From JAYSFC01 sp041913505 (lineage in GTDB: Bacteria > Pseudomonadota > Gammaproteobacteria > Burkholderiales > Burkholderiaceae_C): DNA of 19,863 nt. Positions 14,835 to 19,863 of the stretch are shown here, in pieces. The notes below the pieces were generated by a model. It worked only from the letters and a program-made list of their open reading frames with translations. It was not told where the DNA came from and ran no database searches. The position numbers and the translations under genes were made by a program. Location: assembly GCA_041913505.1 (NCBI GenBank), contig JAYSFC010000064.1:1-19863 (forward strand). Direction: 5' to 3'. The first letter of the stretch is position 1; every line of letters starts with the position of its first letter.

Positions 14835-15446
14835 ATGGAACTCCTCACGCTGGTGCTGCTGATCGCCCTGGGCGCCTACTTTCTCAAGGCCCGGGAGCGC
14901 GCCGCGCGCGTGGCCCTGCTGGGCGAGTACCTGAGCCGCTACCAGATCGAGAAGCTCATGGAGGCGCTGACCGAGGGCTACCTGCGCGCGCTGGGTGAAT
15001 CCGACCCCCAGCGCGGCGCGCAGATCTGGACGCTGCTGGCCGCGACCGAGAAGAACCTTGGCGAGCAGTTCCAGGCCTTTGCCAACGACTTCGCCCGTGT
15101 CGATCCGGCCGAGGCCCGCGTGAGCACCTTCCCCATCGCGCTGCCCTACGCGGACCGCTGGCTGCCCCGTGCGAGCTTCGACATGCGCGAGGCGCTGCAG
15201 ATGCATGCGCGCGGCATTGCCGCCGCAGTGGGAGGGGGCGACGGCACGGAGGCCGGCCGCAAGCGCATGGCCTTTACGATGACTGCCGAGCTGTACCTCA
15301 TGCAGCACACCTGCCACTGGTTCTGCCGCTCGGCCACGGTGGCTTCGGTGCGGCTCATGGCGCGGCACAAGACCTCGTACGAGCAAGTGCTGGCCTCGGT
15401 GTCGCCGGCCACGCGCGCGGCCTACCGGCAGATCGTGGGCATTTAG
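14835..15446 (+). CDS. Hypothetical membrane-anchored protein
   Basis: I do not recognise a characterised family. The 203-residue product starts with one hydrophobic segment (residues 2-17, MELLTLVLLIALGAYFLKAR) followed by basic residues, which predicts a single N-terminal anchor with the rest in the cytoplasm. The body is mostly helical and soluble (for example YLSRYQIEKLMEALTEGYLR). A clustered H158-T-C160-H161-W-F-C164 near the C-terminus, in LMQHTCHWFCRS, looks like a possible metal or redox site. TACACT at 14797-14802 could be a -10 box, 32 bases upstream of ATG 14835, but no -35 or strong ribosome site is seen. Codon use matches the neighbours. Similar proteins are, to my recollection, common hypothetical proteins of Comamonadaceae. 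Confidence 0.8.
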   Translation: MELLTLVLLIALGAYFLKARERAARVALLGEYLSRYQIEKLMEALTEGYLRALGESDPQRGAQIWTLLAATEKNLGEQFQAFANDFARVDPAEARVSTFPIALPYADRWLPRASFDMREALQMHARGIAAAVGGGDGTEAGRKRMAFTMTAELYLMQHTCHWFCRSATVASVRLMARHKTSYEQVLASVSPATRAAYRQIVGI

Positions 15447-15450
15447 TGCG

Positions 15451-15465
15451 GCCCGCAGCGCGGGC
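15451..15465 (+). repeat. GC-rich hairpin after the membrane-anchored gene
   Basis: GCCCGC (15451-15456) and GCGGGC (15460-15465) form a six-pair stem with a three-base loop, four bases after the stop of the preceding gene. No T-run follows, so it is not a canonical rho-independent terminator. It may only protect the 3' end of the mRNA. Confidence 0.3.
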
Positions 15466-15584
15466 AAGCGAATGTAAAAGCAGCGAGTTTGTGCGGGTGG
15501 AGCCGGGTTGCCCACGGGTTGCTTGGGGCCCTGTTGGCAAACGGCCATTGACGTGCGGTGGGAGCGCCGCCAAGAATTCAGGGC

Positions 15585-16847
15585 ATGAAACACTTGCTGA
15601 GCTCCCTGGAGGCGCGGCTGGCGTCTTCTTCCACGCCGATGGCGCTCGAGCTTCCGTCGGGTACGCGCCTGGGTGCGGCGCACGCGCCGGTCGTGCTGCG
15701 CTTCCATGAGAGCGCGGCGCTCGCGGCGCTTGCGGGCGGGCAACTGGGCTCTGTCGGCACTGCCATGGTCGAAGGCCACGTGGATTTCGAGGGGCGCGTG
15801 CGCGACCTCATGGCCGCGGCAGCCGGGCTGCTGCAGTCCGACCCGGTGCGCGGCAGCGCCCATTGGTGGTCACAGGCCATGGCCCGCGTGAGGTCCATGG
15901 CACAGCACACGATGGCGCGCGACGTGCAGCAGGTGCAGTTCCACTACGACCTTTCAGACGATTTCTATGCGCTGTGGCTGGACCCCCACCGCGTCTACTC
16001 GTGCGCCTACTACCGCAGCCCGCAGCTGACGCTTGGGCAGGCGCAGGAGGCCAAGCTCGACCACATCTGCCGCAAGCTCGACTTGCGGCCCAATGAGCGC
16101 TTCCTGGACGTCGGCGCGGGCTGGGGGGCGCTGCTGCTGTTTGCGGCCGAGCACTACGCCGTGCAGGCCCTGGGCATCACGCTGTCGCAAAACCAGCATG
16201 CCTACGTGAAGCGCCTCATCGCCGACCGCGGCCTGCAGGGGCGCGTGCGCATCGAGCTGTGCGACTACCGCCAACTGCGCAACGAGGAGCCCTTCGACAA
16301 GGTGGCCTCGGTCGGCATGTTCGAGCATGTGGGCCGCGCGCAGATGCTGCCGTACTTCGAGTCGGTGCGCGGCCTGCTGCGGCCCGGCGGGCTGCTGCTC
16401 AACCATGGCATCACCTCGGCCGGGGTGGACAGCATGCCGCTGGGCGCGGGCATGGGCGACTTCATCGAGAAGTACATCTTCCCCGGCGGCGAATTGCTGC
16501 ACGTGAGCACGGTGCTGCACGAGATGGCCCGCGCGGGCCTGGAGATGGTCGATGCCGAGAACCTGCGGCCCCACTATGCGCGCACGCTCTGGGCCTGGTC
16601 CGACGCGCTGGAGGCGCGCCTGCCCGAGGCCGAGCGTATCCTCACGGCGCAGACCGACGCGGTGCGCGGCGCCAAAGCCCTGCGCGCCTACCGCCTGTAC
16701 CTGGCGGGCAGCGCCATGGGGTTCGAGCGCGGCTGGATGGCGCTGCACCAGCTGCTGGCGGTGCGGCCCGATGGCGATATGACCTCGGGCGGCATGCGCG
16801 GCGCGCAATCGGTCTACCCTTTCAATCGCGAATACATCTACCGCTGA
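15585..16847 (+). CDS. cfa: Cyclopropane-fatty-acyl-phospholipid synthase family methyltransferase
   Basis: A 420-residue SAM-dependent enzyme of the CFA synthase/mycolic-acid cyclopropane synthase family, which adds a methylene bridge across double bonds of membrane phospholipid acyl chains. The SAM site is LDVGAGWGALLLFA (174-187) with LGITLSQNQHAY (196-207). Residues matching the E. coli Cfa bicarbonate site are present: C140 (VYSCAYY), E247 (GMFEHVG), H274 and I276 (LNHGITS) and Y331 (HYARTLWAW). The position of the non-essential C-terminal Cys354 of E. coli is Ala (YLAGSAMGF). The N-terminal 110 residues form the usual lipid-binding domain. ATG 15585 lacks a well-spaced ribosome site; GTG 15558 is an alternative. 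DUF1840 follows after 12 bases, probably in the same transcript. Confidence 0.93.
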   Translation: MKHLLSSLEARLASSSTPMALELPSGTRLGAAHAPVVLRFHESAALAALAGGQLGSVGTAMVEGHVDFEGRVRDLMAAAAGLLQSDPVRGSAHWWSQAMARVRSMAQHTMARDVQQVQFHYDLSDDFYALWLDPHRVYSCAYYRSPQLTLGQAQEAKLDHICRKLDLRPNERFLDVGAGWGALLLFAAEHYAVQALGITLSQNQHAYVKRLIADRGLQGRVRIELCDYRQLRNEEPFDKVASVGMFEHVGRAQMLPYFESVRGLLRPGGLLLNHGITSAGVDSMPLGAGMGDFIEKYIFPGGELLHVSTVLHEMARAGLEMVDAENLRPHYARTLWAWSDALEARLPEAERILTAQTDAVRGAKALRAYRLYLAGSAMGFERGWMALHQLLAVRPDGDMTSGGMRGAQSVYPFNREYIYR

Positions 16848-16859
16848 GTCCCAAACGCC

Positions 16860-17177
16860 ATGCTCTACAAATTCAAGTCCCGCGCCACCGCCGACGTCAT
16901 CATGCTGGAGCCCAACGGCCGCCAGCTCGTGCAGATCATGGGCAAGACGCCGGGGCAGGGCGGCATCGTGACCGCGGAACAGATCCCCGGCGCGATCGCC
17001 GCCATCGAGGCCGCGATCGCCGCCGATGAGCGCGCTCGCGCGCAGGCGGCCGAAGCTGCCCAGGACGACGAGGACAGCAGTAGCCGCCCCGAGCCCGTGC
17101 ACCTGCGTCAGCGCGCCGCACCGCTCATCGACATGCTGCGCCGCAGTGCTGCCGAGGGGCGTGACGTGACCTGGTAG
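16860..17177 (+). CDS. DUF1840 family protein
   Basis: A 105-residue small soluble protein matching the DUF1840 family of betaproteobacteria, function unknown. The N-terminal MLYKFKSRATADVIMLEPNG and the C-terminal PLIDMLRRSAAEGRDVTW are the conserved ends; between them lies an Ala/Glu/Asp-rich, probably helical and flexible linker (about 40-80). Its start is 12 bases after the cfa stop, so it is likely cotranscribed. Its TAG stop (17175-17177) is directly followed by the TCA that is the stop of the opposite-strand Bug gene, leaving no intergenic base. Confidence 0.9.
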   Translation: MLYKFKSRATADVIMLEPNGRQLVQIMGKTPGQGGIVTAEQIPGAIAAIEAAIAADERARAQAAEAAQDDEDSSSRPEPVHLRQRAAPLIDMLRRSAAEGRDVTW

Positions 17178-18194
17178 TCAGTCCACCTTCGCGCCCGAGG
17201 CCTTCACCACGGCCGCCCATTTGCGGTGCTCGCTTTCGATGAGGCGCGCGAACTCGGCCGGTGTGTCGCCGCCGGGGATGGCGCCCTGGGACAGCAGCCG
17301 CTCCTTCACGGCCGGGCTGGCCAGCGCCTTGGCCACCTCCTGCTGCACGCGGTGGACGGTATCGGCCGAGGTGCCCACGGGGGCGAGCAGGCCGAACCAG
17401 GAACTGGCCTCGAAGCCCTTGAGCGCGGGGCCGCCCGCTTCCTCCACGGTGGGCACGTCGGGCAGCGCGGCCGAGCGGTGGGCGCTCGTCACGGCCAGGG
17501 CCTTGAGCTTGCCGGCCTTGATCTGCGCCATCGACGAGGGCAGGTTGTCGAACATCACGTCCATGTTGCCGCCCACCATGTCGAGCAGCGCGGGGCCCGA
17601 TCCGCGGTAGGGCATGTGCAGCATGTAGGTGCCCGTCATGCTCTTGAACAGCTCGCCCGCGAGGTGGATCGAGGTGCCGTTGCCGCTGGATGCCATGTTG
17701 AGCTTGCCGGGGTTGGCCTTGGCGTAGCGGATGAAGTCCTGCACGCTCGCGATGCCTAGGCTGCGCGCCTTCTCGGTCTGCATGACCATCACGTTGGGCA
17801 CGGCCGCCACCAGCGTGATGGGCGCGAAGTCCTTGATCGGGTCGTAGGGCAGCTTGGCGTAGAGCGCGCGGTTGATGCCGTGCGTGCCCACGGTGCCCAT
17901 GAGCAGGGTGTAGCCGTCGGCGGGCGACTTGGCCACGATGTCCGCGCCCACGTTGCCGCCCGCGCCCGCGCGGTTGTCCACGATGAACTGCTGGCCGAAG
18001 GCGCGGCTGAGTTCCGGGGCGATGGCGCGCGCAAGGATATCGGTGGTGCCGCCCGGAGCAAAGGGCACGACGATACGCACGGGCTTGGTGGGCCAGGTGT
18101 CGGCGGCGGCGGCGCCGCTCCACAGGGCCAGCGCGGCCAGGGCGCCCAGGGCGATGGCCGCGCGGCGGTGTGGGGCGAAGGGGGAATGGGTCAT
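17178..18194 (-). CDS. Bug family (TctC-like) periplasmic binding protein
   Basis: A 338-residue solute-binding protein with a long signal peptide (MTHSPFAPHRRAAIALGALA and on to about residue 30, cleavage near GAAA-AD). The mature start TWPTKPVRIVVPFAPGGTTD and the motifs DNRAGAGGNVGADIVAKSPA, DGYTLLMG and PYRGSGPALLDMVGG are family signatures. AAGGAG at 18201-18206 is well placed before ATG 18194. It has no membrane partner in the window. A terminator (18304-18336) separates it from the Bug gene upstream, so it should have its own promoter in 18195-18303; TACAAC on the minus strand of that gap is a weak -10 candidate. Ligand unknown, most likely a carboxylate. It differs in sequence from both other Bug proteins of the window. 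Confidence 0.94.
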   Translation of the reverse strand: MTHSPFAPHRRAAIALGALAALALWSGAAAADTWPTKPVRIVVPFAPGGTTDILARAIAPELSRAFGQQFIVDNRAGAGGNVGADIVAKSPADGYTLLMGTVGTHGINRALYAKLPYDPIKDFAPITLVAAVPNVMVMQTEKARSLGIASVQDFIRYAKANPGKLNMASSGNGTSIHLAGELFKSMTGTYMLHMPYRGSGPALLDMVGGNMDVMFDNLPSSMAQIKAGKLKALAVTSAHRSAALPDVPTVEEAGGPALKGFEASSWFGLLAPVGTSADTVHRVQQEVAKALASPAVKERLLSQGAIPGGDTPAEFARLIESEHRKWAAVVKASGAKVD

Positions 18195-18303
18195 GCGGGG
18201 CTCCTTTTCAAAGCGCAACGCGCTCCGTTGTACAGGCGAAGCCGGTGGGGCTGCGCTGGGATTAACCCCGGGGCCGGGCGCATCACGCGCCTTCGCGGGC
18301 ATG

Positions 18304-18336
18304 AAAAAGCCGCCTGGCCGAAAGGCCGAGGCGGCT
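18304..18336 (-). terminator. Rho-independent terminator of the 18362-19351 Bug gene
   Basis: On the minus strand AGCCGCCT, a one-base bulge and GGCC pair with GGCC and AGGCGGCT around a four-base TTTC loop, followed by a run of T (the A-run at 18304-18308 on the plus strand). It starts 25 bases after the stop of the upstream Bug gene and ends its transcript before the next Bug gene. Confidence 0.9.
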
Positions 18337-18361
18337 CGTGCGCAAAGCGTGTGCGGCGGAA

Positions 18362-19351
18362 TCAGTCGGCGTAGGAACCGGCTGCCTTGATCACGGCGCC
18401 GAACTTCGCCGTTTCGGAGGCCACGAATTTCTTGTGCTCAGCGGGTTCGATGCGGGCATCGGTGGCGACCACGGCGCCCAGGCCCTCTTCCTTCTTGATG
18501 AAGTCGGGGTCCTTGAGCGCGGCCTTGAGGGCGTCGTTGAGCTTCTTCAGCACGGGCGCCGGCGTGCCCTTGGGCGCGTACAGACCGTGCCAGATGGTGA
18601 CGCTGAAGTCCTTCAGGCCCGACTCCGCGAGCGTGGGCAGGTCCTTCAGCGCAGGCGTCGCGAGGCGCTTGAGCGTGGTGACGGCGTAGGCCTTCACCTT
18701 CTTGCCCTCGATCTGCGAGGTGGTGTTGGTGGTCTGGTCGCACAGCAGGTCGATCTGGCCGCCGATGAGGTCGGTGATGGCGGGGGCCGTGCCCTTGTAG
18801 GGAACGGGGGTCATGTCCACCTGCAGCGCGCTTTGGTACATCAGGCCGCACAGGTGCGAGGCCGAGCCCTGGCCCGCATTGCCCAGGTTGATCTTCCCCT
18901 TGTTCTGCGTGATCCAGGCAGACAGCTCCTTGTAGTTCTGGGCCGCCATGCTGGGGCGGGCGATCAGCGTCATCGGAACGTCGTTGATGATGCCCAGGTA
19001 TTCGAAGTCATTGGCCACGTTGAACGACAGCTTGCGGTACATCGTGGGCATGGTGGCCATGCTCACGTGGTTCAGCAGCAGTGTGTAGCCATCGGGTGTG
19101 GCGCGTGCCACCTTGGCGGAGCCGATGGTGCTGCCCGCGCCAGCGGAGTTGTCGATCACCACGCTCACGCCGCCCAGGGGCTTGCGCATCGCTTCGGCCA
19201 GGTCGCGTGCCACGCGGTCGGTGGGGCCGCCGGCGGCATAGGGCACCACGATGGTGATGGTCTTGTCCTTGGATGGGAAGTCCTGGGCCTGAACCCCCAT
19301 GGTGGCAGCGGCGGCCAGGGCAACGGCAGCGACCTTGAACAGCGTTTTCAT
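18362..19351 (-). CDS. Bug family (TctC-like) periplasmic binding protein
   Basis: A 329-residue solute-binding protein with signal peptide MKTLFKVAAVALAAAATMGV, cleaved probably after VQA (residue 22). Family features are ITIVVPYAAGGPTDRVARDL, the stretch DNSAGAGSTIGSAKVA, DGYTLLLN and PVPYKGTAPAITDLIGGQID. AAGGAG at 19357-19362 gives a good ribosome site for ATG 19351. Several Lys-rich turns in the C-terminal half (GKKVKAYAV, KKLNDALKAALKDPDFIKKE) set it apart from the neighbouring Bug protein, so the two are not a recent duplication. It is transcribed alone: the terminator at 18304-18336 follows it. The 207-base upstream region (19352-19558) separates it from the phenylacetate-CoA-ligase-like gene on the same strand. 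Ligand unknown. Confidence 0.94.
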   Translation of the reverse strand: MKTLFKVAAVALAAAATMGVQAQDFPSKDKTITIVVPYAAGGPTDRVARDLAEAMRKPLGGVSVVIDNSAGAGSTIGSAKVARATPDGYTLLLNHVSMATMPTMYRKLSFNVANDFEYLGIINDVPMTLIARPSMAAQNYKELSAWITQNKGKINLGNAGQGSASHLCGLMYQSALQVDMTPVPYKGTAPAITDLIGGQIDLLCDQTTNTTSQIEGKKVKAYAVTTLKRLATPALKDLPTLAESGLKDFSVTIWHGLYAPKGTPAPVLKKLNDALKAALKDPDFIKKEEGLGAVVATDARIEPAEHKKFVASETAKFGAVIKAAGSYAD

Positions 19352-19519
19352 GCAGTCTCCTTTGAATGACGGGCCATGGTAGCGAGCCGGTGGATCCGCA
19401 ACATCGCGGAAATCACCTAACACGAAAGCATTACATGGCGAGAAAGGAGCGCATCTTAAAAAGCATCGCCGTTGTACGCGGGAAAAGGCCGACAACTTGC
19501 GAGGCCATAGGCGCGCCGC

Positions 19520-19544
19520 TGCGCTGCGTTTTTGATACAGCGCA
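19520..19544. repeat. Inverted repeat downstream of the PaaK-like gene
   Basis: TGCGCTG (19520-19526) and CAGCGCA (19538-19544) form a seven-pair stem with an 11-base T-rich loop, about 14 bases beyond the stop of the PaaK-like gene. There is no T-run after the stem on the minus strand, so it is at best a weak terminator or an mRNA 3' structure. Confidence 0.35.
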
Positions 19545-19558
19545 AGCTGGTGCCGTGC

Positions 19559-19863
19559 TCAGCGGTAGCTGCGTGCGTCCTCGATGACCTTGCCGTCGTT
19601 GGGCAGGCTGCCGGGGGGCACCATCTGCACCTCGCTGCGCAGCTTGGTCACCTCGCGCACGGCCTCGGCCAGCTGCAGGGCCAGGCCTTCGGCGGTCTCG
19701 GCGGTCTCGACCTGGAGCACCATCTGGTCGTTGGCCATCTCGCCGCTGACCACCAGGCGCGCGCGCAGCACCTGCGGGAAACGCCGTGCGATGGTGGCCA
19801 CCTGGCCCGGGTGCACGAACATGCCGCGCACCTTGGTGGTCTGGTCCGCGCGGCCCATCCAGC
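19559..19863 (-). CDS. Phenylacetate-CoA ligase-like (PaaK) protein, C-terminal fragment
   Basis: About 101 C-terminal residues of an AMP-forming acyl-CoA ligase; the frame is open through the right edge of the window, so the ATG at 19858 is an internal Met and not the start. The segment WMGRADQTTKVRGMFVHPGQ is the hinge and start of the small C-terminal domain (AMP-binding_C_2) of PaaK-type ligases, and DGKVIEDAR near the end matches the region around the catalytic lysine (K in GKVIEDAR). The complete enzyme would activate phenylacetate or another aryl or branched acid to its CoA thioester. PaaK-like ligases often stand beside Liv-type ABC transporters in Burkholderiales; those genes, if present, lie outside. 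Confidence 0.88.
   Translation of the reverse strand, partial: WMGRADQTTKVRGMFVHPGQVATIARRFPQVLRARLVVSGEMANDQMVLQVETAETAEGLALQLAEAVREVTKLRSEVQMVPPGSLPNDGKVIEDARSYR

Noticed and set aside
15954..17102. 382-codon open frame antisense to cfa and DUF1840
   Set aside because: Composition is typical of the reverse complement of a GC-rich gene and the plus-strand frame has all CFA synthase motifs.
17178..19351. Recent tandem duplication of two Bug genes
   Set aside because: The two proteins differ through signal peptide, binding loops and C-terminus, and a terminator lies between; they look like old paralogues placed side by side.
18338..19369. 343-codon open frame antisense to the last Bug gene
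   Set aside because: His/Gly/Val-rich shadow translation with no recognisable motif; the Bug frame has signal peptide, ribosome site and terminator.

Overview
The window looks like a piece of a chromosome from a GC-rich betaproteobacterium of the order Burkholderiales, most likely family Comamonadaceae (Acidovorax/Alicycliphilus-like). This placement is inferred from the codon bias towards G/C at third positions, from three Bug-type (TctC-like) periplasmic binding proteins, and from a DUF1840 protein and a polyhydroxyalkanoate-system protein, all typical of that group. There are no rRNA or tRNA genes, CRISPR arrays, insertion sequences or phage genes that I can see. No gap between genes exceeds 300 bases, and both edges cut through genes.

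Left part (1-4893): the N-terminus of a molybdopterin oxidoreductase (minus strand) lies opposite a lone LivK-type binding protein (plus). Next come an ArgE-like M20 deacylase (minus) and, divergent from it, a HipO-like M20 amidohydrolase translationally coupled to an M14/DUF2817 zinc carboxypeptidase-like enzyme. Together these suggest uptake and hydrolysis of N-acyl amino acids or small peptides.

Middle left (4904-9844): a minus-strand operon DapA-family lyase > Bug binding protein > SDR oxidoreductase > D-tartrate dehydratase (TarD, enolase superfamily), with a divergent LysR regulator. This is the most coherent metabolic module: capture of a hydroxy-diacid, dehydration to oxaloacetate, and two accessory enzymes of unknown substrate.

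Middle right (9873-14775): a wax ester synthase/diacylglycerol acyltransferase (minus) is divergent from an acyl-CoA-binding protein (plus). A perfect bidirectional terminator separates the latter from a minus-strand set, aminopeptidase lipoprotein > PHA-system protein > nitroreductase. The aminopeptidase faces 3-methyladenine DNA glycosylase I across only 14 bases.

Right part (14835-19863): an unknown membrane-anchored protein, a cyclopropane-fatty-acid synthase family enzyme with a trailing DUF1840 gene, two further orphan Bug binding proteins separated by a strong terminator, and the C-terminus of a phenylacetate-CoA-ligase-like enzyme.

Most of the content is ordinary Comamonadaceae accessory metabolism. 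I did not find a clearly unprecedented system. The best leads are the TarD operon with its unassigned lyase and dehydrogenase, the WS/DGAT-ACBP divergent pair, and the very compact aminopeptidase/tag junction.
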